A program made the translations under genes and the position numbers. Shown here one piece after another: positions 36,240-43,922 of a stretch of DNA of 45,351 nucleotides. The stretch spans positions 1 through 45,351 of the forward strand of contig JANXTL010000328.1 in assembly GCA_025352375.1 (NCBI GenBank), written 5' to 3'. The stretch is from Acetobacteraceae bacterium (GTDB taxonomy: Bacteria; Pseudomonadota; Alphaproteobacteria; Acetobacterales; Acetobacteraceae). The number at the start of each line of letters is the position of its first letter. The stretch's first letter is position 1. The notes beneath the pieces were generated by a model. The model was not told the DNA's origin. It did no database searches and was given only the letters and a program-made list of their open reading frames with translations.

Positions 36240-37904
36240 TTATCGTACCTGGTTGGGTATGGCACCGATCTCCACTGTCCGGTCGGCCGATCCGGTGATG
36301 CTCTGGTTGTCGAGCCAAAGGTTTTTTCGGATCTCGCCGTCGGCGAACGTCACGCGGACATCGTAGTTGCCCGCGGGGATGCGGACGGTCCCGCCGGAGC
36401 GTGCCCATCCGACCGAACCGCCGGTGCGCTGACCGTGACGGTAGAAATGTGCTTCCCCCTTGGCGCCGGTGTCGGTGCCGCCAACGGTGACGACCATGCG
36501 GATTTCGGCGATCGGCAGGCCAACCTCCACCGTTTTTTTGACGGTCCCTACGAAGCGCTGGTTGTCGAGCCACATATCGCGCGTGTTCTCCCCGTCGGCG
36601 AAGACGATGCGCACGTCGTAGGCGCCTTCCGGCAACCATACGGTAACCCCCGAACGCGCGGAGTCGATGACCGGGCCTTCGTGGTGGCCGCCTGGGTAGA
36701 AACGGACCTCCCCTTTGTTGCCGGTATCGGTGCCGCCGTTGACGATCGCATATCGCACCTCGGCCACAGCGACGCCGACCTCGACCGTTTTCTCGACAGT
36801 TCCGGCCAGGGACTGGTTGGTCAGCCAGACGTCCTTATTGGCGGCGCCGTCGGCGAACCGTACCCGGATGTCGTAGGCGCCTGCCGGTATCCGAACCGTT
36901 TCCCCGGCGCTGCTCCAGGTGATGCCGTTGCCGTCGCGCTTCCCGGCGGGGTAGTAAACGACCTGCGCTTTGTCTTTGACTGCGGTGCCGCCATTGGTGA
37001 CCGTCGCGCGCACCTGGGCCAGTGCGATGCCAACCTCGATGGTTCGTTCCACCGACCCGGAGAAGGCCTGTTGGTCGAGCCAGATCACCTTCTTCGCGTC
37101 GCCGTCTTCGAACGTGATCCGCACATCGTAAGTGCCAGCCGGCAGGCGAAGGCTTTGCCCCGAGTTGGTCCAGCCGACATTGGGCGGGTTCGCGGTGGCG
37201 ATCGTCGCATGGGTACCGGCGGGATACACGTGGATGTCGCCCTTGTTGCCGGTATCGGCGCCGCCATTGGTAATGAGGTAGCGCACATCGGCCAGCGGCA
37301 AATCGACCTCGACCGTTTTTTCCACCGAACCGCCGAGCGTCTGGTTATCGAGCCAGATCGTTTTCTCGGCGCCGCTGTCCGAGAACGTCACCCGCACGTC
37401 GTAGGCGCCGGCTGCCAGCCGAATCGATTGCCCGGAATTGGCGAGGCCGACACTGGCGGTATTGCGTACCCCGTTCGCCGTATGGGTGCCGGTGGGATAG
37501 ACATGAACGCTGCCGCGGTTGCCGACATCGGCGCCGCCGTTGGTGACGGTGGTGCGGAGTTCGGCCATGGGCTGCGCCAGCTCGAAGGTTTTCGTGACCG
37601 ACCCGGCGAAATTTTGCTTGTCGAACCAGACGATTTTACGGGCATTGCCGTCTTCGAAGGTGATGCGGACATCGTATGCGCCCTCCGGCAGGCTGGTCTT
37701 CTGGCCCGACCCAGCCCACCCCTCACTCACATTGCTCAGCATCCCGCTCGGCGTATGAACGCCGGCCTTGTAGAAATGGATGGACGCCTTGTTGCCGACA
37801 TCGGTCCCGTTGTTGGTGACGACATACCGCACTTCGGCATCGGCCGCGCGGCCGGCGGTCGTGCCGCACAGCACCAGCAGCACGAGGCCTAGACCATGAT
37901 CCAT
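36240..37904 (-). CDS. Exported protein of six tandem beta-rich repeats, function unknown
   Basis: This 554-residue protein has a short signal peptide (MDHGLGLVLLVLCGTTAGRA) and is otherwise six repeats. Units 1-3 are 91 residues and units 4-6 are about 85-89, starting near residues 23, 114, 205, 296, 381 and 466. Each unit has the pattern VRY-V-NGGTDTGNKG, FYPAG, LPAGAYDVRITFEDG, W-DNQ and GSVEKTVEV, so it is probably a string of Ig- or PEGA-like beta domains outside the cytoplasm. No known family was recognised. The start is uncertain: residues 1-7 lie in sequence matching the 117-bp repeat, and the n-region lacks a basic residue. Confidence 0.78.
   Translation of the reverse strand: MDHGLGLVLLVLCGTTAGRAADAEVRYVVTNNGTDVGNKASIHFYKAGVHTPSGMLSNVSEGWAGSGQKTSLPEGAYDVRITFEDGNARKIVWFDKQNFAGSVTKTFELAQPMAELRTTVTNGGADVGNRGSVHVYPTGTHTANGVRNTASVGLANSGQSIRLAAGAYDVRVTFSDSGAEKTIWLDNQTLGGSVEKTVEVDLPLADVRYLITNGGADTGNKGDIHVYPAGTHATIATANPPNVGWTNSGQSLRLPAGTYDVRITFEDGDAKKVIWLDQQAFSGSVERTIEVGIALAQVRATVTNGGTAVKDKAQVVYYPAGKRDGNGITWSSAGETVRIPAGAYDIRVRFADGAANKDVWLTNQSLAGTVEKTVEVGVAVAEVRYAIVNGGTDTGNKGEVRFYPGGHHEGPVIDSARSGVTVWLPEGAYDVRIVFADGENTRDMWLDNQRFVGTVKKTVEVGLPIAEIRMVVTVGGTDTGAKGEAHFYRHGQRTGGSVGWARSGGTVRIPAGNYDVRVTFADGEIRKNLWLDNQSITGSADRTVEIGAIPNQVR
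36243..37838. repeat. Six in-frame tandem repeats inside a gene (about 255-273 bp each)
   Basis: Units run 37838-37566, 37565-37293, 37292-37020, 37019-36765, 36764-36510 and 36509-36243 on the minus strand. The first three are 273 bp and the next two 255 bp. The change in length falls in the variable loop between the FYPAG and GxTVRLPAG strands. The protein repeats are similar but not identical, which points to old duplication under selection, not recent slippage. Confidence 0.8.
37885..37903. repeat. 19-bp fragment matching the 117-bp element
   Basis: On the minus strand these bases read TGGATCATGGTCTA followed by GGCCT. They match the inner arm and following spacer of the 117-bp element at 18 of 19 positions. 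The stretch covers two bases of the start codon and the next five codons of the six-repeat gene. Confidence 0.6.
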
Positions 37905-38008
37905 GTCCGCATGAAGTTCCCTTTGCCGTTGCCGCCGGCGACGTAAATTAGGCGGGGGCTTCTTGTGGCACGATCGGCGGATCAGGGTGCGGCTGTCTTT
38001 TTGTCGCA

Positions 38009-38060
38009 CGAAAGGCTTTTTACGCAGATTTCAGGGGATGCACGCGAATGCACGCAGATG
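38009..38060. repeat. Left inverted repeat flanking the GxxExxY remnant
   Basis: This contains TTTTTACGCAGAT, then GGATGCACGCGAATGCACGCAGATG in pieces. It pairs as an imperfect inverted repeat with 38276-38328, including the outer AAAGG block. Such ACGCAGAT/ATGCACGC tracts commonly accompany GxxExxY genes. Confidence 0.75.
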
Positions 38061-38069
38061 GAGTCTGGA

Positions 38070-38288
38070 TTACAGCCTGTGCACCACGCGCTTAACCTCC
38101 AGGCGCGGATTGCCGAAGTTCAGGCCAAGCTGCTGCGCAGTCACCAGGCCCGCCTTGCGCAGTTCGTGTGCCAAAGCATTTTCATAAATTTTTTCGGGAA
38201 ACCCGGCACCGAGCGCATTCAGCACGGTAAACGAGCAACCGATGATTCGCCCGGACAGATCGTTCAGACTCGTTGCATCCGCGTGCAT
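38070..38288 (-). pseudogene. GxxExxY protein with internal in-frame deletion
   Basis: The 72-residue frame begins MHADATSLNDLSGRIIG and keeps the diagnostic G-F-x-E-K-x-Y block (GAGFPEKIYENALAHELRKAGL). After AVAQQ-like TAQQ it jumps directly to LNFGNPRLEVKRVVHRL, which is normally the extreme C-terminus. Roughly fifty residues are missing compared with the usual 120-130-residue family, including the core strands with the PD-(D/E)xK-type residues. It should be inactive as a nuclease-fold protein. The frame is still open, so the deletion was in frame. Confidence 0.78.
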
Positions 38289-38328
38289 TTGCGTGCATCC
38301 ACTTCCATCTGCGTAAAAAACCTTTGTC
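38276..38328. repeat. Right inverted repeat flanking the GxxExxY remnant
   Basis: This is the partner of 38009-38060 in the opposite orientation. Its inner part encodes the first residues (MHADAT) of the GxxExxY frame, so the repeat is partly coding. Confidence 0.75.
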
Positions 38329-38350
38329 GATGCAGGGTGACAGAGAATGG

Positions 38351-38366
38351 TTAATAAATCGTTAAC
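38351..38366. promoter_or_regulatory. CtrA-type box (TTAA-N7-TTAAC)
   Basis: The bases TTAATAAATCGTTAAC match the CtrA consensus exactly. The site lies 63 bases upstream of the GxxExxY remnant start and about 450 bases upstream of the six-repeat gene, just past the recA terminator region. Which gene it serves, if any, is unclear. Confidence 0.5.
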
Positions 38367-38393
38367 GCGGGCCATTTATTCGCACCGTCGGAC

Positions 38394-38426
38394 AATAAAA
38401 CAAGGCCGGAGCAAAACCCCGGCCTT
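38394..38426 (-). terminator. recA: Rho-independent terminator after recA
   Basis: Read on the minus strand, AAGGCCGG (38426-38419) and CCGGCCTT (38409-38402) form an 8-bp stem with a 9-base loop. It is followed by GTTTTATTG. It lies about 33 bases after the recA stop. Confidence 0.8.
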
Positions 38427-38458
38427 CCTTCTATCCAGCAATAAGCCAGCCGAAGCAT

Positions 38459-39499
38459 TTACTCCGCCGCTTCCGCCATCTCGCTATCGTCCGACGTGTC
38501 CAGCATCGTGTTCGTAATCACGCCCGACGACTCCCGGATCTTCACCTCGATCGCGTTCGCGACGTCCTTGTGATCGCGCAGGAACTGCTTGGCGTTCTCG
38601 CGGCCCTGGCCCAGGCGCTGGCTGTCGTAGCTGAACCAGGCGCCGGATTTCTCCACCGCGCCGGCCTTGACGCCGAGGTCGAGCAGCTCGCCCACCTTAC
38701 TCACGCCTTCGCCATACATGATATCGAATTCCACCTGCTTGAAGGGCGGCGCCAGCTTATTCTTGACCACTTTCACGCGGGTCTGGTTGCCGACGACTTC
38801 CTCGCGTTCCTTGATTTGGCCGATGCGGCGGATTTCCAGGCGGATGGAGGCGTAGAATTTCAGCGCGTTGCCGCCGGTGGTGGTTTCGGGGTTGCCGAAC
38901 ATCACGCCGATCTTCATGCGGATCTGGTTGAGGAAAATGAGCATGCAGTTGCTCTTGGCGACGCTGCCGGTGATTTTCCGCAGTGCCTGGCTCATTAACC
39001 GCGCGTGCAGCCCCATGTGGCTGTCGCCCATCTCGCCTTCCAGTTCGGCGCGCGGCACCAGGGCCGCGACGCTGTCGATCACCAGCACATCGACCGCGCC
39101 GGAGCGCACCAGCGTGTCGGTGATTTCAAGCGCCTGCTCACCGGCATCGGGCTGGCTGATTAGCAGATTGTCCACATCCACGCCGAGCTTGCGTGCGTAG
39201 CCGGGGTCGAGCGCGTGTTCGGCGTCGACGAAGGCGCAGGTGCCGCCCAGCTTTTGCGCCTCGGCGATGACGTGAAGCGCCAGCGTGGTCTTGCCCGAGC
39301 TTTCCGGGCCGTAAATCTCGATGATGCGCCCGCGCGGCATGCCGCCAATGCCCAGCGCGAGGTCCAGCCCGAGGGAACCGGAGGGAATAACCTCGTGCTG
39401 CTCATTTCCCGTACGCTGCCCCATCCGCATGATGGAGCCCTTCCCGAATGCCCGTTCGATCTGCGCCATGGCGGCGTCGAGGGCTTTGTTTTTATCCAT
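38459..39499 (-). CDS. recA: Recombinase RecA
   Basis: This 346-residue DNA strand-exchange protein and co-protease for LexA has Walker [10 protein letters not shown] near residue 66, a DNA-binding loop block ([38 protein letters not shown] near 170-210) and an acidic tail ([10 protein letters not shown]). The ATG at 39499 gives the usual [27 protein letters not shown] start. An earlier in-frame ATG ten codons upstream adds non-conserved residues. AAGGA lies upstream. Two alphaproteobacterial SOS boxes and a TTGCAA/TAATAT promoter precede it and a terminator follows. Confidence 0.98.
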   Translation of the reverse strand: MDKNKALDAAMAQIERAFGKGSIMRMGQRTGNEQHEVIPSGSLGLDLALGIGGMPRGRIIEIYGPESSGKTTLALHVIAEAQKLGGTCAFVDAEHALDPGYARKLGVDVDNLLISQPDAGEQALEITDTLVRSGAVDVLVIDSVAALVPRAELEGEMGDSHMGLHARLMSQALRKITGSVAKSNCMLIFLNQIRMKIGVMFGNPETTTGGNALKFYASIRLEIRRIGQIKEREEVVGNQTRVKVVKNKLAPPFKQVEFDIMYGEGVSKVGELLDLGVKAGAVEKSGAWFSYDSQRLGQGRENAKQFLRDHKDVANAIEVKIRESSGVITNTMLDTSDDSEMAEAAE

Positions 39500-39550
39500 C
39501 CGACCGATCCTTCGCTGTGCGTTATACAACTACCCGTTTAGCCATGCGCG

Positions 39551-39580
39551 ATATTACTCGCGCCATCAGGGCGATTGCAA
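39551..39580 (-). promoter_or_regulatory. Probable recA promoter
   Basis: On the minus strand TTGCAA (39580-39575) and TAATAT (39556-39551) are separated by 18 bases, about 50-80 bases before the recA start. This is a good sigma-70-like match. Confidence 0.55.
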
Positions 39581-39597
39581 CCCTTGCGTGTGAAAAA

Positions 39598-39612
39598 GAA
39601 CGATCCACGAAC
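39598..39612. promoter_or_regulatory. LexA SOS box 1 (GTTC-N7-GTTC on minus strand)
   Basis: The plus strand reads GAAC GATCCAC GAAC, an exact match to the alphaproteobacterial LexA operator. It lies about 18 bases upstream of the proposed -35 and about 100 bases from the recA start. Confidence 0.8.
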
Positions 39613-39639
39613 GCCGGCTGCATACCCCGTTAACCATTG

Positions 39640-39654
39640 GTTCCCTCTATGTTC
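39640..39654. promoter_or_regulatory. LexA SOS box 2 (GTTC-N7-GTTC on plus strand)
   Basis: The plus strand reads GTTC CCTCTAT GTTC. Its centre is 42 bases, four helical turns, from box 1 and it has the opposite orientation. The spacing would put both LexA dimers on one face of the DNA. Confidence 0.7.
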
Positions 39655-39677
39655 CAGATTCGCAAGACTCGCAAGAA

Positions 39678-40616
39678 CTAATCGCGAACTGCCGTCGCTA
39701 CCGCCGTTACCAAGCAGGCAAGCGTATAGGGCTTGGCCAGGAACACCGCTTTCTCATCGGTAAGATCGGCCTGTCGGGCCGAGTCGGCATAGCCCGAAAC
39801 CAGTACCGCCGGCAGTGTCGGCCAGCGAGCACGCAAAGCCGCGATTAGCGCGCGTCCATCCATCCCAGGCAGGGTCAGGTCTGCTACGACTGTGTCAGGC
39901 GTTAGTGTCTCGGCTGCCCCGAGCGCATCTTCGGCAGACCCCACTGCGACGACGTTCCATCCGGCTTGGCGCAGGGCACGCTCGGCGAGGTGCCGCGCGA
40001 CGGGTTCGTCTTCGACCAGGAGCACCGTCATGAAGGTAGGGAGAGGAATCCCCCCCTCCCTCAAGGGGAGGTGTTTTTTTTCATCTCTATCCGCCAACTG
40101 CCACCGCACCGTCACCGTCGTCCCGTGCCCGACCGCGCTTTCCACCGTCACGGTCCCACCCGCCGCCTTGACCACCTCCCGCACGATCGCCAACCCCAAG
40201 CCGTTACCGCCGGCTTTCCCACGCGTGGTGAAGCCCGGTTCGAAGCTGCGCGCTAGCACCTCGGGCGGCATTCCCGGTCCTGCGTCTTCGACCGCGACCG
40301 TGCCGTCCTGGCCGGCACGCAGCGTCACCGAACCTTCCGCCTGACGCGCATTGACCGTCAGGTTCATCAGCACCCGTCCCAATCCCGCGGGATCGGCGCG
40401 CACGAACACGTCGGGTGCTGCCAGTTCCACCCGAACGCCCGGCGCCCGCAGCAGCGCCATCGCCGCGTTCAACGACACTGCCGCCACCCGATGCTCCCCC
40501 AACAACCCCGTCATCTGTTCGGCTATGCCGCGCGCCAGACCCACATTGCCCGTGTCGAGCGCCCCAAGCAGCGCGGTCAGCCAGTGTCGAAGATCGTGTA
40601 TCAGCCGATCGTTCAT
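39678..40616 (-). CDS. Sensorless hybrid histidine kinase with C-terminal receiver
   Basis: This 312-residue protein has no sensor, PAS or membrane region. Residues 1-60 form a short dimerisation helix with a candidate phospho-acceptor in LIHDLRHWLTALLG. The ATPase domain shows NLTVNARQA (N box), DAGPGMP (G1), FEPGFTTR and GNGLGLAIV (G2). From residue 196 a receiver begins MTVLLVEDEPVARHLA, with the acceptor Asp in VVADLTLPGMDG and the Lys in LAKPYT. It overlaps the flhB stop by ATGA, so it belongs to the flagellar operon. The layout resembles the CckA C-terminal half and suggests a role in motility or the CtrA relay. The linker is encoded by palindromic DNA, so an ancestral kinase/regulator pair may have fused. 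Confidence 0.85.
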   Translation of the reverse strand: MNDRLIHDLRHWLTALLGALDTGNVGLARGIAEQMTGLLGEHRVAAVSLNAAMALLRAPGVRVELAAPDVFVRADPAGLGRVLMNLTVNARQAEGSVTLRAGQDGTVAVEDAGPGMPPEVLARSFEPGFTTRGKAGGNGLGLAIVREVVKAAGGTVTVESAVGHGTTVTVRWQLADRDEKKHLPLREGGIPLPTFMTVLLVEDEPVARHLAERALRQAGWNVVAVGSAEDALGAAETLTPDTVVADLTLPGMDGRALIAALRARWPTLPAVLVSGYADSARQADLTDEKAVFLAKPYTLACLVTAVATAVRD

Positions 40617-41671
40617 CGCCGGACGCTCCGGTTCAGGCGGAAGACGTAGGCGATGATCTCCGCCACGGCCTTGAAGTGTTCGGCAGGGATTTCCGTGTCC
40701 AGCTCCACCAAATGCAGCACCCGAGCGAGCGGCGGGTTGGCGACGAGGGGCACGCGGTTCGCGGTCGCTACCTCCCGGATGCGGGCTGCCATCGAGTCCA
40801 CTCCCTTCGCCACCACGCGGGGCGCGGCGTTTTTCGCACGATCGTAGGTCAGCGCGACAGCGTAATGGGTGGGGTTGGTGATCACCACCGTCGCTTTCGG
40901 TACCGCCGCCAGCATGCGCCGGCGTGCCCGAGCCTGGCGGATTTGGCGAATACGAGCCTTAATCTTGGGGTCGCCGTCGGCCTCCCGTTGTTCGTCCAAT
41001 ATATCTTGCCGGCTCATGCGCATTTGCCGGCTGAATTGAAGGCGGGACCATAGCACATCCAGCAGTGCCACCGCCGCCTGCACCGCCAGCACCACGAACA
41101 GCACGCGCGTGACCGGTCCGGCGGCGCGCTGTAACAGCTGCCGAGGGTCCTGGAATGGCAAAGCCGTCAGTGTCGGCAGCGCGCCGCCGATCACCAGCCA
41201 CACCGCCCAACCCATGACCGCCAGCTTGGCGATAGATTTGATGGCCTCGATGGCGCCCTCGGCGCCGAACAGCCGTTTCAGGCCGGCGGCGGGGCTTAGC
41301 CGCGAAAAATCGGGGTGCAACGCCGAGGGTCTCAGCAAAAAGGCGGTTTGCGCCAGGACCGATGCCACCCCGGCGACCAGGGCCGCCAGCGCGAAGGGGG
41401 CGATGCCGCGCAGCAGAGCCTCCCCGGCCAGGGACAGACCCGCTGGCCCCGCCAAGTTTGGCGTATCCAAATGCGACAGGAAAACGCTCAGGCTTCTCCC
41501 CAACCCGGCAACCGTCGCGGGGGCCATGTACACCACCGCGAGCGTCACGCCCGCGAGGCCCGCGAACCCCACGAGCTCCCGGGACACGGGGATGCGGCCT
41601 TCCTCCCGCGCTTTTTGCAGCCGTTTGGGGGTGGCGTCTTCCGTCCGGTCTTCCTTGGCACTGCCGGACAT
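40613..41671 (-). CDS. flhB: Flagellar export switch protein FlhB
   Basis: This 352-residue inner-membrane component of the flagellar type III export gate has four hydrophobic segments. A cytoplasmic C-terminal domain follows, with the NPTH autocleavage motif (VVITNPTHYAVALTYD near residue 265) that switches export from rod/hook to filament substrates. The N-terminus (EDRTEDATPKRLQKAREEGRIPVSREL) is typical. It starts three bases after fliR and overlaps the kinase gene downstream. Confidence 0.97.
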   Translation of the reverse strand: MSGSAKEDRTEDATPKRLQKAREEGRIPVSRELVGFAGLAGVTLAVVYMAPATVAGLGRSLSVFLSHLDTPNLAGPAGLSLAGEALLRGIAPFALAALVAGVASVLAQTAFLLRPSALHPDFSRLSPAAGLKRLFGAEGAIEAIKSIAKLAVMGWAVWLVIGGALPTLTALPFQDPRQLLQRAAGPVTRVLFVVLAVQAAVALLDVLWSRLQFSRQMRMSRQDILDEQREADGDPKIKARIRQIRQARARRRMLAAVPKATVVITNPTHYAVALTYDRAKNAAPRVVAKGVDSMAARIREVATANRVPLVANPPLARVLHLVELDTEIPAEHFKAVAEIIAYVFRLNRSVRR

Positions 41672-41674
41672 GGG

Positions 41675-42451
41675 CTAACCGGTGCCAGGAAGGACGGAAA
41701 GCCCGGTGCGCGTCGCCTCGAGCCACGCGGAAAGCAGCGCGCCGGACAGGCTGGCGAGCAGCAGGATACCGCCCAGAATTTGCCCGGGGACCGCCACGAA
41801 ATACACCTGCAAGCGCGGCAGGAAGCGCGCCATCAGTCCGATCCCGACGTGCCACACCAGGCTCGCCAGCACAAAAGGGGAGGCGAGGCGCAACGCCAAG
41901 GCAAAACTATCGGTCACCGCCCGCAGCACTGTCTGGCTGCTGTCCGCCGCCGGCAGCAATGTGCCGGCTGGGATCAGGCGATACAGCCCCTCCAGCGCCG
42001 CCAGCGGCAGGGTGTAAAGACCGGTCGCCAGGATGAGCACCGGCACCGCGGCATCGAACAAACGCGCGACCGCTGTCGTTTGCGGCCCCAGTTCGGCGTC
42101 CGACTGCAGCACGTTGGCGATGCCGATCGTATACGCCACAAACTGCCCCGCCATCGGCAGCGCCAGCACCAGCGCTCGGGCCAGCCAGCCAAACCAGACG
42201 CCGGTCACGACCTCCGCCGCCAGCATCAGCCCCATTTGCAGCCCGGCTTCCGGCGGCCGCGGCATCGCCGGCATCAGGCCCGGCAGCAGCAACAGCGCGA
42301 TGCACCCGGCAAGACCGGCCCGCAGCATGGATGGCGGGCCGGCTTCCCCAAGGCCCGGCAAGAGCATCGTCGCCGCGGCTACGCGGGCCAGCACCAGCAT
42401 GAACCCGAACGCCCAGTTGCCGAGGTCGGGGGGAAGGGCAAAATCCATCAA
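41675..42451 (-). CDS. fliR: Flagellar export gate protein FliR
   Basis: This 258-residue polytopic protein of the FliP-FliQ-FliR export gate shows the conserved blocks FMLVLARVAAATMLLPGLGEAGPPSMLRAGLA and GQFVAYTIGIANVLQSDAE. The usual family length is about 250-260 residues. Its ATG overlaps the fliQ stop in ATGA. Confidence 0.96.
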   Translation of the reverse strand: MMDFALPPDLGNWAFGFMLVLARVAAATMLLPGLGEAGPPSMLRAGLAGCIALLLLPGLMPAMPRPPEAGLQMGLMLAAEVVTGVWFGWLARALVLALPMAGQFVAYTIGIANVLQSDAELGPQTTAVARLFDAAVPVLILATGLYTLPLAALEGLYRLIPAGTLLPAADSSQTVLRAVTDSFALALRLASPFVLASLVWHVGIGLMARFLPRLQVYFVAVPGQILGGILLLASLSGALLSAWLEATRTGLSVLPGTG

Positions 42452-42720
42452 GATCCCCCCACCGCGATCATGCGATCGAACAACAGCCTTGTGTAGGCCG
42501 ACAGGGTGGAGAACATGAACGATCCCAGCAGCATCATCGTCACACCCAGCGCCAGCAGCTTGGGGATGAAGGCCAGCGTCGCCTCGTTGATCTGCGTGAC
42601 CGCCTGGAACAGGGCGACGATCACCCCGACGACCAAGGCCGCGAGCAACGGCGGGCCACCGAGTTTGACGATCGTCAGCATGGCCTCGGCCAGCAGAGCG
42701 CCCGTGTCGGCGGCGGTCAT
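42448..42720 (-). CDS. fliQ: Flagellar export gate protein FliQ
   Basis: This 90-residue protein has two transmembrane helices and the family core VVGVIVALFQAVTQINEATLAFIPKLLAL. It forms four copies per export gate with FliP and FliR. It lies 10 bases after fliE in the flgB operon. Confidence 0.96.
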   Translation of the reverse strand: MTAADTGALLAEAMLTIVKLGGPPLLAALVVGVIVALFQAVTQINEATLAFIPKLLALGVTMMLLGSFMFSTLSAYTRLLFDRMIAVGGS

Positions 42721-42730
42721 TGGAGAGAGG

Positions 42731-43033
42731 TCATATCGGCATGCGGGCGATATCCTGATATGCTTGCACCACGCGATCGCGGATCGCGGTCGCGGTTTGC
42801 AGTGTCAGTTCGGCGCGCGACAAGGCGGTGACGACATCGGTCAGATTGCCGCCGCCGGTCAGCGCCTGCGTGGCCTGCCGGTCGGCGTTGTGGCCGGTAT
42901 CGACCATGTTCTGCATCGCCTGTTGCAGGGACGCGCCGAACCCGCCGCCGCCCGCCTGGGTACGGGCGTAGGCACTTGCCGCGGTCGCAGCGGTGCCCGA
43001 GGGGGTAATCGTCATGGTGGGGATGCCGGTCAT
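42731..43033 (-). CDS. fliE: Flagellar hook-basal body protein FliE
   Basis: This 100-residue protein links the MS ring to the rod. It shows the family pattern GGGFGASLQQAMQNMVDTGHNADRQATQAL and a C-terminal LSRAELTLQTATAIRDRVVQAYQDIARMPI. Its start overlaps the flgC stop by ATGA. The order flgB-flgC-fliE is the common one. Confidence 0.95.
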   Translation of the reverse strand: MTGIPTMTITPSGTAATAASAYARTQAGGGGFGASLQQAMQNMVDTGHNADRQATQALTGGGNLTDVVTALSRAELTLQTATAIRDRVVQAYQDIARMPI

Positions 43034-43443
43034 TTCAGCAACTCGATCGTGCGGTTTAACATGGTGCGTGTGGCCTGCATGACCGCGACGTTGGCGTTGT
43101 AGGACCGCTGCGCCTCCCGCATATCCATCATCTCGGTGAAGCTGTTGACGTTGGGAAGCTTGACGTAGCCCTGCGCGTTGGCGGCGGGGTTGGATGGGTC
43201 GTAGCGCAACGGCAATTGCCCGTTGTCCTTGCCGATCCCCTTGACCCCCACTGTTTCGGTACCGGCGGCGGTGTCCAACCGGTTTTCGAAGGTGACAGTT
43301 TTGCGGCGGTAGGGATCGGCGCCGGGGCTGGATCCGGTGGTATCCTGATTGGCCAGATTCTCCGCGATGACCCGCAACCGCACGGTCTGCGCGTCCATGG
43401 CGCTGGCGGAAATGGTCAGTGTTTTCGTCAGGTCCGCATTCAT
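43030..43443 (-). CDS. flgC: Flagellar proximal rod protein FlgC
   Basis: This 137-residue rod protein has an N-terminal ISASAMDAQTVRLRVIAENLANQDTTG and a C-terminal YVKLPNVNSFTEMMDMREAQRSYNANVAVMQATRTMLNRTIELL, both classic for FlgC. The ATG at 43443 follows the flgB stop by four bases. An upstream in-frame ATG inside flgB adds unrelated residues. Confidence 0.96.
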   Translation of the reverse strand: MNADLTKTLTISASAMDAQTVRLRVIAENLANQDTTGSSPGADPYRRKTVTFENRLDTAAGTETVGVKGIGKDNGQLPLRYDPSNPAANAQGYVKLPNVNSFTEMMDMREAQRSYNANVAVMQATRTMLNRTIELLK

Positions 43444-43447
43444 GACG

Positions 43448-43837
43448 TCACGCTCCCTTGCCCAGTGCCATTCCAAACAACCCCATGTATTTCTTGTAGA
43501 TCGTAGTCGTCAGGGACAGGATGGTTTCCGTATCCGCGACCTTCGTCAGTTGCTGATCCAGCGCTACCGCGTTGCCGTCGAGGTTGTGGGTGCGCGGGCG
43601 TGCTGGGGCGAGGCCGGCCGTGTTAGGAGCGGTCCCTGCAAGGTGCCCCGGCTGGGTTTGCGCCGGGGTCACCCCGGACGTGGCTGCCAGGGTGCGGCCG
43701 AAATCCTGCACATCGGCCGGCTGGAAGCGCGGCGTGTTGGCGTTGGCGATGTTGCGCGCCAGCACCGCCTGGCGCCTCGCGGCCCAGTCCATGCGCTTCT
43801 GCGCCAGGTCGAAAATGCCAATGCGTGTCGGGTCCAT
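43448..43837 (-). CDS. flgB: Flagellar proximal rod protein FlgB
   Basis: This 129-residue rod protein begins MDPTRIGIFDLAQKRMDWAARRQ and carries VLARNIANANTPRF, the FlgB signature, and a C-terminal ETILSLTTTIYKKYMGLFGMALG. It is the first gene of the minus-strand flagellar operon. A perfect CtrA-type box ends 24 bases before its ATG, unusually close for an activator site. Confidence 0.95.
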   Translation of the reverse strand: MDPTRIGIFDLAQKRMDWAARRQAVLARNIANANTPRFQPADVQDFGRTLAATSGVTPAQTQPGHLAGTAPNTAGLAPARPRTHNLDGNAVALDQQLTKVADTETILSLTTTIYKKYMGLFGMALGKGA

Positions 43838-43858
43838 ACGGGGAGCATGACGCGGATT

Positions 43859-43880
43859 GGTTAAAAAAAGGTTAACGGCG
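43859..43880. promoter_or_regulatory. CtrA-type box beside flgB (left arm of 22-bp inverted repeat)
   Basis: TTAA at 43861-43864 and TTAAC at 43872-43876 are separated by seven bases (AAAAAGG), an exact CtrA consensus. The surrounding 22 bases are repeated perfectly in inverted orientation at 44127-44148. Confidence 0.75.
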
Positions 43881-43922
43881 GGGAAAAAAATTCAGGCGCG
43901 TGCGGGTTCTAATAGAAATTGT

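Noticed and set aside
37965-38354. A 129-codon plus-strand frame across the GxxExxY remnant
   Set aside because: It is antisense to the recognisable minus-strand GxxExxY residues and spans the inverted repeats.
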